NCBI RefSeq assembly: GCF_030397665.1
Contig: NZ_JAPUBT010000005.1
Span: 1-64,000, forward strand
Direction of reading: 5' to 3'
Source: Janthinobacterium sp. SUN073
GTDB taxonomy: Bacteria; Pseudomonadota; Gammaproteobacteria; Burkholderiales; Burkholderiaceae_D
DNA length: 64,000 nt
The translations under genes were made by a program, and so were the position numbers. Below the pieces are notes generated by a model. The model worked only from the letters and a program-made list of their open reading frames with translations. It was not told the DNA's origin and searched no databases. Numbering within the stretch: the first letter of the stretch is position 1; the number at the start of each line of letters is the position of its first letter. Shown in pieces: positions 34,916 to 44,488 of this stretch.

Positions 34916-34947
34916 GGAGCGGCAGGTCTGGCGTATAGCGCAAACTT

Positions 34948-34967
34948 AATGAGAATTATTCTCAATT
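34948..34967 (-). promoter_or_regulatory. Fur box upstream of fecI
   Basis: The core TGAGAATTATTCTCA is a perfect 7-1-7 inverted repeat, close to the Fur consensus. Placed directly upstream of fecI it predicts iron repression of the whole fecI-fecR-receptor unit. Confidence 0.8.
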
Positions 34968-35130
34968 ATAGGCAGAAGTGAGCAGCTCGGCAAGATCAGT
35001 GCCGACGATACCCTGCCCTGACACTGGCTTCCGACGCAACAGCCGAATCCTGCCTTGCGATCCGCAGCGCCGATATCTCTTACTTGGCGGGCCGCCACAG
35101 TCCGCCGGGGAGAAGCGCACAGCTTGCGCG

Positions 35131-35358
35131 CTACGCCGCCATCGAATGCGACACCGTCAGCCACTCGCCCGGTTGCAGGCTGGCCGCCGCCTCGCGGGTG
35201 GCCAGCACGCTGTCCGGGTCCAGGTCGGACCGGTTCAGCTTGTAGGAATAGGCGAAATCATCGGCATCGAATGCCTGCCCCGCCTTGACGTAATACTTGA
35301 AGCCGACAAAGGAGTCGGGATTGGTGACGACAGTGTATTCAAGCGTGACGCTGTTCAT
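35131..35358 (-). CDS. Small unknown protein
   Basis: A 75-residue protein starting MNSVTLEYTVV with no signal peptide. Its FVGFKYYVKAGQAFDADDFAYSYKLNRSD segment suggests a small beta-rich fold. I recognise no family. The ATG at 35358 has GAGG about 7 bases upstream; a frame open to 35391 adds 11 residues without a ribosome binding site. It lies alone between the Fur-regulated operon and the toroid gene. Confidence 0.5.
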   Translation of the reverse strand: MNSVTLEYTVVTNPDSFVGFKYYVKAGQAFDADDFAYSYKLNRSDLDPDSVLATREAAASLQPGEWLTVSHSMAA

Positions 35359-35503
35359 GGCGGGCCTCGTCGACGTTGGTAGAGTATCCATTATGCGTCA
35401 ATTCCAGCGGCAGCGACGCGAGGGCTAATCCTTGCGGCAAGTCAATAGCCCTGCCCGCCGCTGGCGCTACAGTAGCCTGAGCCCACCACCAGCCATTACT
35501 GCC

Positions 35504-36682
35504 ATGCGCACCTTGCTCAAGAAGATCAGGAACACTCTGGCGCCGCAAGCGAGCCTGCCGGCGGCGCGCATGGAGCGGCTGTCGGATCGGCGCGGCCTGC
35601 CCGCCGTCGACCCCGGCCCGCAAGCCGTCGTCAAGGCCTGCACCGCCTGGCTGTGCGCGGCACAGGACCATTCCAGTTCCAACGACGGCGGCGTCGCGCG
35701 CGACTACAGCCTGCTGACAGGCTGGGCCAGCTCCTACCCGGAGACCACCGGCTACATCATCCCCACCCTGATCACCCTGGCGCAGCGCATGGGCGACGCT
35801 GGCCTGCACGGGCGGGCGCGGCGCATGCTCGATTGGTGCGTGGCCATCCAGTTCCCCGAAGGCGGTTTCCAGGGCGGGAAGATCGATTCGCTGCCACGCG
35901 TGCCCGTTACCTTCAACACGGGCCAGATCCTGCTTGGCCTGGCCGCCGGCGTCGAGGCGTACGGCGCGCCCTACCAGGACGCCATGCAGCGCGCGGCAAG
36001 ATGGCTGCGCGACAGCCAGGATGCCGACGGTTGCTGGCGCCGGCATCCGACGCCGTTCGCCAGGCCCGGCGACAAGGCCTACGAAACGCACGTGGCCTGG
36101 GGCTTGTTCGAAGCGGACCGCATCGCGCCGGGCCACGGCTATGGCGCGGCGGGCCTGCGCCAGGTCGACTGGGCGTTGACAAAACAGCGTCCCAATGGCT
36201 GGTTCGATTCGAACTGCCTGGACAACCCGCTGCTGCCCCTGACCCACACCATCGGCTACGCCTTGCGCGGCGTGCTCGAAGCGCACCGCTTTGCGGGGCG
36301 CGCCGACCTGCTGGACGCCGCCGTGCGCACCGGCACGGGCATCGCCAACGCCGTGGCGGCCGATGGCTACCTGGCGGGCCGCCTCGGTCCCGACTTCCAG
36401 CCCGCCGCCGATTACGCCTGCCTCACGGGGTCCGCGCAAATCGCGCATTGTTTGTTCCTGTTGTATCGGATCACCGGCGAGCGGCGCTACCTCGACGCGG
36501 GGCGCCGGCTGAACCGTTACGTGCGGCGCTCGATCAGCATCGACGGTCCCGCGCACGCACGCGGCGGCGTCAAGGGCTCGTTTCCCGTCGATGGCGATTA
36601 CGGCACCTGGGCTTACCTGAACTGGGCCGCCAAGTTCTGCATCGATGCCAACCTGCTGGAAATACAAATTGGCGATGCTTGA
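35504..36682 (+). CDS. Alpha/alpha-toroid protein (prenyltransferase/squalene-oxidase-repeat type)
   Basis: A 392-residue protein with repeated helical-hairpin units separated by short Gly/Trp-rich motifs (FPEGGFQGG, DADGCWRRH, RPNGWFDSN), the pattern of the (alpha/alpha)6 toroid seen in terpene cyclases, prenyltransferases and some glycan lyases. No DxDD or DDxxD cyclase motif is visible, so a glycan-processing role is as likely as a terpenoid one. Its end overlaps the start of the AAC(3)-fold gene by eight bases, so the two products probably act together. Similar pairs occur in exopolysaccharide clusters, as far as I recall, but no such cluster is here. Confidence 0.7.
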   Translation: MRTLLKKIRNTLAPQASLPAARMERLSDRRGLPAVDPGPQAVVKACTAWLCAAQDHSSSNDGGVARDYSLLTGWASSYPETTGYIIPTLITLAQRMGDAGLHGRARRMLDWCVAIQFPEGGFQGGKIDSLPRVPVTFNTGQILLGLAAGVEAYGAPYQDAMQRAARWLRDSQDADGCWRRHPTPFARPGDKAYETHVAWGLFEADRIAPGHGYGAAGLRQVDWALTKQRPNGWFDSNCLDNPLLPLTHTIGYALRGVLEAHRFAGRADLLDAAVRTGTGIANAVAADGYLAGRLGPDFQPAADYACLTGSAQIAHCLFLLYRITGERRYLDAGRRLNRYVRRSISIDGPAHARGGVKGSFPVDGDYGTWAYLNWAAKFCIDANLLEIQIGDA

Positions 36683-37604
36683 AAAGACAAAAAGCGCCAT
36701 CCATGCCGCGCTGGAAGCGTGGCGCCGCGCCGCCAGCGTACGGCACCTGCGCCAGAGCAGGCCCCACGTGACGCGCACCAGCTTGGCCGCCGGTCTGGCG
36801 CGGCTGGGCATCGCGCACGGCGATACGCTCTTCGTGCATTCCTCGCTGAAAAGCCTGGGCTATGTGGAAGGCGGCGCGGCGACCGTGGTCCATGCCCTGC
36901 AGGACGCCGTCGGCCCGCAAGGCACCCTGCTGCTGCCCACCTACTATCTGCCCGGCGGCACCGTGCGCGCCACCTGCGCCATGCCGGACTATGTATTCGA
37001 CCCGCGCCGCCATGGCACGCACATGGGGCGGTTGCCCGAAGCGTTCCTCGCCAGCGCCAATGTCCGGCGCAGCATCCACCCGACTCACTCCGTGTCCGCG
37101 TGGGGCCGCCATGCCGCCGATCTCACCGAGGCGCACCACCGCTCCCCCTCGATCTTCGGCATGGGCTCTCCCTGGCAGCGCTTCATCGGCTGCGAGCACG
37201 CAAAGGTGCTGGGCCTGGGCATTTCCATGGGACCCGTGACGTTCTATCACACGCTGGAAGACGCCATGGGCGACGCCTTTCCCGTGCCCGTGTGGGAACA
37301 CGATGTAAAGCTGCTGGCCTGCCTGGACCACGCCGGCCGGCGCTGGGAGGTGCCCGTGCGCCCGTTCGACCAAGCCGTCGCCCAGCGCCGCATCGACCAT
37401 GCAAGCCGGGATGACTTGCGCGATTATTTTGCGCGCGAATTCGATGCCGCCGGCCTGCGCGTCAATGGGCAAGTTGGCGACGCGGCGTCGTGGTGCATTC
37501 CCGCGCAGGCGTTTTATGCGCACCTGCACCAGCTGGCGTCCGAACACGTGACGATCTACGCCAGCGCGGCGCAGTTGGCGGCGCGGCCCATCGGGCACGC
37601 ATAA
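36675..37604 (+). CDS. AAC(3)-fold N-acetyltransferase
   Basis: A 309-residue member of the aminoglycoside N(3)-acetyltransferase fold family. The acetyl-CoA/substrate motif LFVHSSLKSLGYVEGG, the stretch LLLPTYY, and the catalytic-His region SIHPTHSVSAWG are intact. The family includes antibiotic-modifying enzymes but also many enzymes that acetylate amino sugars. With a toroid protein as the coupled upstream partner, a role on an amino sugar in a glycan or secondary metabolite is more likely than resistance. The ATG at 36675 overlaps the upstream stop. Confidence 0.82.
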   Translation: MLEKTKSAIHAALEAWRRAASVRHLRQSRPHVTRTSLAAGLARLGIAHGDTLFVHSSLKSLGYVEGGAATVVHALQDAVGPQGTLLLPTYYLPGGTVRATCAMPDYVFDPRRHGTHMGRLPEAFLASANVRRSIHPTHSVSAWGRHAADLTEAHHRSPSIFGMGSPWQRFIGCEHAKVLGLGISMGPVTFYHTLEDAMGDAFPVPVWEHDVKLLACLDHAGRRWEVPVRPFDQAVAQRRIDHASRDDLRDYFAREFDAAGLRVNGQVGDAASWCIPAQAFYAHLHQLASEHVTIYASAAQLAARPIGHA

Positions 37605-37605
37605 A

Positions 37606-37641
37606 AAAACCGCCCGGATCGTCATGACACCGGGCGGTTTT
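37606..37641 (+). terminator. Bidirectional intrinsic terminator
   Basis: AAAACCGCCCGG pairs with CCGGGCGGTTTT around a 12-base loop between two converging genes, with T-runs on both strands. Confidence 0.88.
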
Positions 37642-37660
37642 CCTTGGGCTGGCTACAACA

Positions 37661-39928
37661 TCAAGCCTGCGAACTGCCCGCTTTCTTCTCGCGCGCCACG
37701 ATATACAGCAGCACGATGATGACCGCATACGGCAGCAGCGAGAGCGCATCCGAATGCAGGCCCGCGTAGAACGGGTTGCCGTGCTCGGCCCAGTCGGCCA
37801 TCATCTGGTCGAAGTGCGTGAGCACGCCGGCCGTGATGGCGATGATGATGCCGGCCAGCGCGCCGCCGGCGATGTAGCCGGACGCGAGCAGCACGCCCGA
37901 ACTGCGGTCGCCCGCCAGTTGGCGCTCTTCCTCGTTCAGTTTTGCATTGTGTTCCAGCTTGTTGTTGCGGCGGTCCGCCAGCCAGCGCACCAGGCCACCG
38001 ACGAAGATCGGCAAGGTCGACGACAGCGGCAGGTACACGCCCACGGAAAACGCCAGCGACGGGATGCCGGCCATTTCCAGCACCACGGCGATCATCACGC
38101 CAAACAGCACCAGGGTCCACGGCAGTTGCTGGTCGAGGATGCCCTTGATGATGTAGGACATCAGCACGGCCTTCGGCGCGTCGTATTTCTTCACTTCCGA
38201 ACCGTCCGGACGCTTGCTGTAATGACCATTGATGCCCGGATCGACCAGGTAAGCCAGCTGGCCATCGTCCTTGACGAAATACTTGCCGGCCGGGCCGCCC
38301 ACGGTATCGGTCTTTTGCCAGACTTTATACGTGTTGTGGTCCGTCTCGGCTTGCGGGCCATGCAACTCGCCCGTCACCGTCAGCTTGGACGCGTCGACCG
38401 TCAGGCCAGGCGCCACTTGCGCAGCCGGCACGTAGACGGTGCTCGCTTCGTTCAGTTTCAGCAAAATCGGACCGAGGATCAGGGCCGACGACAGCGCGCC
38501 CGCCAGAATCGCGTATTGCTGCAGGCGCGGCGTGGCGCCCACCAGGTAGCCCGTTTTCAAATCCTGCGACGTGGTGCCGGCATTGCTGGCGGCGATACAC
38601 ACGATGGCACCCACCGACAAGGCGGTCACATAGTAACGCCCGCCCGTCCAGCCCATGATCAGGAAGATCAGGCAAGTAAACAGCAAGGTGGCCACGGCCA
38701 TGCCGGAGATCGGGTTCGATGACGAGCCGATTTCGCCCGTCAGGCGCGACGACACGGTGGCGAACAAAAAGCCGAAGACGAGAATCAGCAGCGCGCCGAG
38801 GAAATTCATGTGCAGCGGCGTGGCGAAGGTGATCACGGCGATGATGGACAGGCAGCCGATGATGACCCATTTCAGGGGGATATCCTGATCCGTGCGCAGG
38901 GTGGAATTGTTCTTGACGCCCTTGCCGATGCCTTTCAGGCCGGCCGACAGGCTGCGCCAGATCATGGGCATGGCGCGCACCAGCGAAATCAGGCCGCCGG
39001 CGGCCACGGCGCCCGCGCCGATGTACAGCACGTAGGCGCTGCGCACGTCGTCGGCGCCCATTTCGCTGATCAACTTGGTACCCGGCGAGAGCACAGTGGT
39101 CAGGCTGTCGCCGAAGAACTTGATCATCGGGATCAGCAGCAAATAAGACAGCACGCCGCCGGCCGCCATGGTGGCGGCGATGCGCGGGCCGATGATGTAG
39201 CCCACGCCCAGCAATTCAGGGGAAATTTCGGCGCCGATGGAGCCGCCCTTCAGCGGCGCGGCAAATTCCACGCCCGGCGTGTCTCTCCAGCCCTTGAACG
39301 AGATATTGAAGACTTTATACAGCAAGCCGACGGCGAAGCCGCCGAAGATGATCTTGGCGCGGCGCTTGGCATCCAGTGCGGCGGCCGAATCCTTCTCGAT
39401 GCTTTCGCCGGCGGCGATGCGCGATTCTTCCGTGGCGGCCGCCTTCAGCACTTCGGCGCAAGCCGTGCCTTCGGGGAATTTGAGTTCCTTGTGCTGGTCG
39501 ACGATCATGGTGCGGCGCATGGGGATCATCATCAGGATGCCCAGCAAGCCACCGAGGATACCGACCAGCATGACGCGCGAGATTTCCAGGTCGAAGCCGA
39601 GGATCAGAATGGCCGGCATGGTCACGCCCAGGCCGAAGGCCAGCGACTCGCCGGCCGAACCAGCCGTTTGCGTGATGCTGTTTTCCAGGATCGACGAATC
39701 CTTGCCGCCCACCTTCTTGGCCAGGCCAAACAGGGTGATGGCAATCACGGCGACGGGAATCGAGGCACTGACGGTCAGGCCCACTTTCAGCACCAGGTAC
39801 AGCGAGGAGGCGCCAAAGACCATCCCCAGGATGACGCCCATGAACAGCGCGCGGAAGGTCATCTCGGGCAGCTTCGCATCGGCCGGAATATACGGCTTCA
39901 CGGCGCTCGGCATTGCATCTTTTGCCAT
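37661..39928 (-). CDS. OPT-family oligopeptide transporter
   Basis: A 755-residue inner-membrane protein with 14 or more hydrophobic segments. OPT-family features include the N-terminal FRALFMGVILGMVFGASSLYL in part, PEGTACAEVLKAAA, the VNPxSG-like region SSNPISGMAVATLL and the late GIPSLAFSVGVYLPLSSTLPIFVGG in part. OPT proteins import oligopeptides or metal chelates. A periplasmic-looking insert (about residues 510-600, rich in charged residues) is present. Start at ATG 39928, AAGGA about 8 bases upstream. A hairpin lies in the leader at 39959-39980. Confidence 0.9.
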   Translation of the reverse strand: MAKDAMPSAVKPYIPADAKLPEMTFRALFMGVILGMVFGASSLYLVLKVGLTVSASIPVAVIAITLFGLAKKVGGKDSSILENSITQTAGSAGESLAFGLGVTMPAILILGFDLEISRVMLVGILGGLLGILMMIPMRRTMIVDQHKELKFPEGTACAEVLKAAATEESRIAAGESIEKDSAAALDAKRRAKIIFGGFAVGLLYKVFNISFKGWRDTPGVEFAAPLKGGSIGAEISPELLGVGYIIGPRIAATMAAGGVLSYLLLIPMIKFFGDSLTTVLSPGTKLISEMGADDVRSAYVLYIGAGAVAAGGLISLVRAMPMIWRSLSAGLKGIGKGVKNNSTLRTDQDIPLKWVIIGCLSIIAVITFATPLHMNFLGALLILVFGFLFATVSSRLTGEIGSSSNPISGMAVATLLFTCLIFLIMGWTGGRYYVTALSVGAIVCIAASNAGTTSQDLKTGYLVGATPRLQQYAILAGALSSALILGPILLKLNEASTVYVPAAQVAPGLTVDASKLTVTGELHGPQAETDHNTYKVWQKTDTVGGPAGKYFVKDDGQLAYLVDPGINGHYSKRPDGSEVKKYDAPKAVLMSYIIKGILDQQLPWTLVLFGVMIAVVLEMAGIPSLAFSVGVYLPLSSTLPIFVGGLVRWLADRRNNKLEHNAKLNEEERQLAGDRSSGVLLASGYIAGGALAGIIIAITAGVLTHFDQMMADWAEHGNPFYAGLHSDALSLLPYAVIIVLLYIVAREKKAGSSQA

Positions 39929-39958
39929 AAATAAATCCTTAATTGTATAAAATAAACA

Positions 39959-39980
39959 GCCCGGATCGAGATCCGGGCTA
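39959..39980 (-). promoter_or_regulatory. Hairpin in the leader of the OPT transporter gene
   Basis: AGCCCGGATC-GA-GATCCGGGCT is a perfect 10-bp inverted repeat about 30-50 bases upstream of the start. On the minus strand a T-rich stretch (GTTTATTTTAT) follows, so it could act as a leader attenuator or terminator. Confidence 0.45.
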
Positions 39981-40127
39981 TTTGCTTGAAGCCGAGACTA
40001 TCGCACAGCCGCGTTTCGATGAAAAGGTTTTTTGAGGCCGGCCCCGCCGCCTCGCCCGCACAGGAAGCGCTGGCGCATTGGTCTATAATCGCTGCCACCG
40101 TGCCTTGCACGCTTACGTGAGACTGCC

Positions 40128-42455
40128 TTGACTGCCAAACGATCCGGATTCCCCTGGCCTTCCCGCCGCGCCATCGTGCGCAGCTTCATCCTCGCCGGCG
40201 GTGCCGCGCTGGCCGCCGCCGTGCTGCTGGCCGCCTGGCTGTTCCTGTACGTGCGCCCGCGCCTGCCCGACCTGGACGTCATCACCGACTACCAGCCGAA
40301 AATCCCGCTGCGCGTGTACACGGCCGACAATGTGCTGATCGGCGAATTCGGCGAGGAGCACCGCGACTTCGTGCCGATTGCGCAAGTGCCGGAGATGATG
40401 AAAAAGGCCCTGCTGGCCATCGAGGACAGCCGCTTCTACGAACACCACGGCATCGACTTCGTGCGCGCCGGCGGCGCCGTGCTGTCGAACCTGCGCCACG
40501 GCTTCGGCCACGGCGGCGGCTCCACCATCACCATGCAGGTGGCGCGCAACTTCTTCCTGACGCGCGAAAAAGTCGCCTCGCGCAAGCTCAATGAAATCAT
40601 GCTGGCCCTCAAAATCGAGTCGGCCCTGTCGAAAGAGCAGATTCTCGAGCTGTACATGAACCAGATGTACCTGGGCCAGCGCTCGTTCGGTTTCGGCAGC
40701 GCAGCGCAGACCTACTTCGGCAAGCCGCTGAATGAGCTGTCGATCGCGGAAATGGCCATGCTGGCGGGCTTGCCGCAAAACCCCTCGCGCCACAACCCGA
40801 TCAGCAACCCGAAGAAGGCGCACGCGCGCCAGCAGCTGGTCTTGAAACGCATGCGCGAACTCGATTACATCAGCGAAGGCCAGTACCAGCAAGCGCTGGC
40901 GCAGCCGTTGCATTTCAATACCCGCGGCAAGCAGGGTTTTGATACGCACGCCGAATACGTGGCCGAACTGGCGCGCCAGGCGGTGTATGCGCAGTTCAAG
41001 GAAGACAGTTACACCAAGGGCATCAGCGTCTATACGACGATCCTGAAAGCCGATCAGGACGCGGCCTACGCGTCGACGCGCCGCAACGTCATCGCCTACG
41101 ACCAGCGCCACGGCTATCGCGGCCCGGAAACCTTCATCGACATGCCGACTGACCCGGAACAGCGCGACGACGCCATCGATGCTGCGCTGCAAAAACGCCC
41201 CGACAGCGACGGCCTGATCGCCGCCGTCGTCACCCAAGTGGCCAGCGGCAAGGTGCTGGCCGACACGGGCGACGGCGACACCAAGGCTATCACGGGCGAT
41301 GGCTTGCGCTTTGCCGCCCCCGCGCTCTCCGCCAAGGCGAGCGCCGGCATCAAGCTGCGCCCGGGCGCCGTGATTCGCATCGCCAAAGATGCCAAGGGCA
41401 ACTGGGCCATCACGCAAGTGCCGCTGGTGGCCGCCGCCTTCGTCTCGCTGGACGCGGAAACGGGCGCCTACCACGCCATGGTGGGCGGCTTCGACTACAA
41501 TCTGCAAAAATTCAACCACGTCACGCAAGCCTGGCGCCAGCCCGGTTCGGCCATGAAGCCCTTCGTGTATTCGGCGGCGCTGGAAAAAGGCTTTTCGCCG
41601 GCCACCCTGATCAACGACGTGCCCCTGGAAATGCAGGCGGGCGGCAAGGTGTGGGCGCCGCAGAATGACGACTTCAAGTTCGACGGCCCCATCACCATGC
41701 GCTACGCGCTGGCGCAATCGAAGAACGTGGCCTCGGTGCGCATCCTGCGCGCGCTGGGCGTGTCGACCACGCACGACTTCCTGGAAAAATTCGGCTTCGA
41801 TCCAAAGCGCCAGCCCAGCAATCTCACCATGGCGCTGGGTACGGGTTCCGTCACGCCCGTGCAGATGGCGGGCGCCTACGCCCTGTTCGCCAATGGCGGC
41901 CACCAGGTGGAGCCCTACCTGATCGACCGCATCGTCGACGCCAGGGGCACGGTATTGATGCAAACCAAGCCGCCTGCGCCGAACGACGACAAGACCCTGG
42001 CGCTGGACCCGCGCAACGCCTTCGTGATGGACAGCATGCTGCGCGAAGTGGCTCGCACCGGCACGGGCGCGGCGGCGACGAAAAAACTGGGACGCAGCGA
42101 CATCGCCGGCAAGACGGGTACCACCAGCGACGCCGTCGACGGCTGGTTCGCCGGCTACGGCGGCGGCATCGTGGCGGTGGCGTGGATGGGCTATGACGAG
42201 CCCAAGTCCTTGGGCGGGCGCGAATTTGGTTCCACCCTGGCCATGCCGATCTGGATCGACTACATGCGCACCGCGCTCTCCACGCGCCCGCAAATCACGC
42301 GCGCCGTGCCGGCGGGCCTGAGCCAGGTCGATGGTGAGTGGCTGTACGATGAATTCATCGACATGAATGGCGTCAAGACCCTGGACATGGACGTGGAAAC
42401 GCCGACGGATCCGGCGGCCGTGCCGGAGACGCTGCCCATAGAAACCACGAACTGA
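40128..42455 (+). CDS. mrcA: Penicillin-binding protein 1A-type bifunctional peptidoglycan synthase
   Basis: A 775-residue class A PBP. After one N-terminal TM helix (about 18-42) the GT51 glycosyltransferase shows AIEDSRFYEHHGID and GGSTITMQVARNFF. The transpeptidase has the SxxK box QPGSAMKPF near residue 475, SKN in AQSKNVASVR and the KTG box AGKTGTTSDAVDGWFAGY. It polymerises and cross-links glycan strands in the periplasm. The start is a TTG at 40128; no upstream in-frame ATG exists. A TATAAT lies at 40084-40089. PBP1A proteins have an extra OB-like insert region, represented here around residues 290-440. Confidence 0.92.
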   Translation: MTAKRSGFPWPSRRAIVRSFILAGGAALAAAVLLAAWLFLYVRPRLPDLDVITDYQPKIPLRVYTADNVLIGEFGEEHRDFVPIAQVPEMMKKALLAIEDSRFYEHHGIDFVRAGGAVLSNLRHGFGHGGGSTITMQVARNFFLTREKVASRKLNEIMLALKIESALSKEQILELYMNQMYLGQRSFGFGSAAQTYFGKPLNELSIAEMAMLAGLPQNPSRHNPISNPKKAHARQQLVLKRMRELDYISEGQYQQALAQPLHFNTRGKQGFDTHAEYVAELARQAVYAQFKEDSYTKGISVYTTILKADQDAAYASTRRNVIAYDQRHGYRGPETFIDMPTDPEQRDDAIDAALQKRPDSDGLIAAVVTQVASGKVLADTGDGDTKAITGDGLRFAAPALSAKASAGIKLRPGAVIRIAKDAKGNWAITQVPLVAAAFVSLDAETGAYHAMVGGFDYNLQKFNHVTQAWRQPGSAMKPFVYSAALEKGFSPATLINDVPLEMQAGGKVWAPQNDDFKFDGPITMRYALAQSKNVASVRILRALGVSTTHDFLEKFGFDPKRQPSNLTMALGTGSVTPVQMAGAYALFANGGHQVEPYLIDRIVDARGTVLMQTKPPAPNDDKTLALDPRNAFVMDSMLREVARTGTGAAATKKLGRSDIAGKTGTTSDAVDGWFAGYGGGIVAVAWMGYDEPKSLGGREFGSTLAMPIWIDYMRTALSTRPQITRAVPAGLSQVDGEWLYDEFIDMNGVKTLDMDVETPTDPAAVPETLPIETTN

Positions 42456-42458
42456 TCA

Positions 42459-42556
42459 GTAGGTCGGGTTAGCCGGAACGGCGTAACCCGACATGAGCCG
42501 CCGTCCGCGCGTGTCGGATTACGCTACGCCTCGGCGGCCCCGCTAATCCGACCTAC
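42459..42556. repeat. REP-like nested inverted repeat
   Basis: The outer arms GTAGGTCGG and CCGACCTAC are exact complements 98 bp apart, and each half forms its own hairpin (GTCGGGTTAGCC/GGCGTAACCCGAC; GTCGGATTACGC/GCTAATCCGAC). This YGTCGGRTTA type of intergenic repeat is widespread in betaproteobacterial genomes. It begins just after the PBP1A stop and overlaps the 3' end of the TetR-type gene. Confidence 0.8.
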
Positions 42557-43270
42557 GCCGCCCATACTCAAATACCCGCGCACCGTACTGACGACGCTGT
42601 CGGCGAAATCGTCGACATTCACCTTCGCCGCGCGGTACTTCCAGCGCTTCACGTACCAATCCTGGAACAGGGCCAGGCAGTGGGCGGCCAGCAAGGTCGG
42701 ATCGCCCTGCGGCTTCGGCTCGATTTCGGCGATGGTGGCGGCGATCAGGGTCTGTACATACAGTTCCGAATTCTTCGCCATGCTGCGCTGCTCCACCTGC
42801 AGCACGCGCGAATCCATGAAGACAAAATAAAACCACGGCTGCAGCACTTCGGACAGGTAGATCGACGAGCGTATCATCGCCTCCAGCCGGTCCAGCGGCG
42901 ACTTCACGTCGGCAAACAGCAGCGGCAAGGCTTGCGTGGCGTGGCGCACCACGTCCTCGATCATTTCGGCCAGTTGGTCCTTGCTGGTGATGTAGCCATA
43001 CAGGCCGCCCATCGACAGCCCCGTTTCGCGGCACAGGTCGCGCAAGCTCATGGCACGGAAGCCCACGTCATTGGCCAGGCGGAAGGTGGCGACGAAGATG
43101 CGTTCGAGATTTTCCAGCGCCGGCTTGCGGCGTTTGACGCCAATACGTTCCGCGTGGCGGTCAAGAATATATTCCCAGATGTTTTCGCCATTTAAAGGCG
43201 TCATCTGCTGAAACTGTTCAAAATTGAAATGGGTCGACAAGTGCATTCCCAAGTAACGGTGTATGAGCAA
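42524..43270 (-). CDS. TetR-family transcriptional regulator
   Basis: A 248-residue regulator with the TetR helix-turn-helix at about residues 52-98 (LENLERIFVATFRLANDVGFRAMSLRDLC in part, then ETGLSMGGLYGYITSKDQL, in which the GLYGYITSKDQL form of the YYHF-K motif is clear). The C-terminal ligand domain is not assigned. The last residues (about GVGRISGAAEA) and stop lie within the REP-like repeat. The start is uncertain: ATG 43270 or ATG 43246, neither with a clear ribosome binding site. Targets are unknown; the lipase gene is divergent. Confidence 0.85.
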   Translation of the reverse strand: MLIHRYLGMHLSTHFNFEQFQQMTPLNGENIWEYILDRHAERIGVKRRKPALENLERIFVATFRLANDVGFRAMSLRDLCRETGLSMGGLYGYITSKDQLAEMIEDVVRHATQALPLLFADVKSPLDRLEAMIRSSIYLSEVLQPWFYFVFMDSRVLQVEQRSMAKNSELYVQTLIAATIAEIEPKPQGDPTLLAAHCLALFQDWYVKRWKYRAAKVNVDDFADSVVSTVRGYLSMGGVGRISGAAEA

Positions 43271-43287
43271 TGTAAGACAGCGCCTGA

Positions 43288-44478
<1,191 letters not shown>

Positions 44479-44488
44479 GGAGGCGACG

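Noticed and set aside
36675-37604. Aminoglycoside resistance gene
   Set aside because: The fold family fits but the coupled toroid gene and chromosomal context argue for a glycan or metabolite acetyltransferase; resistance cannot be claimed.
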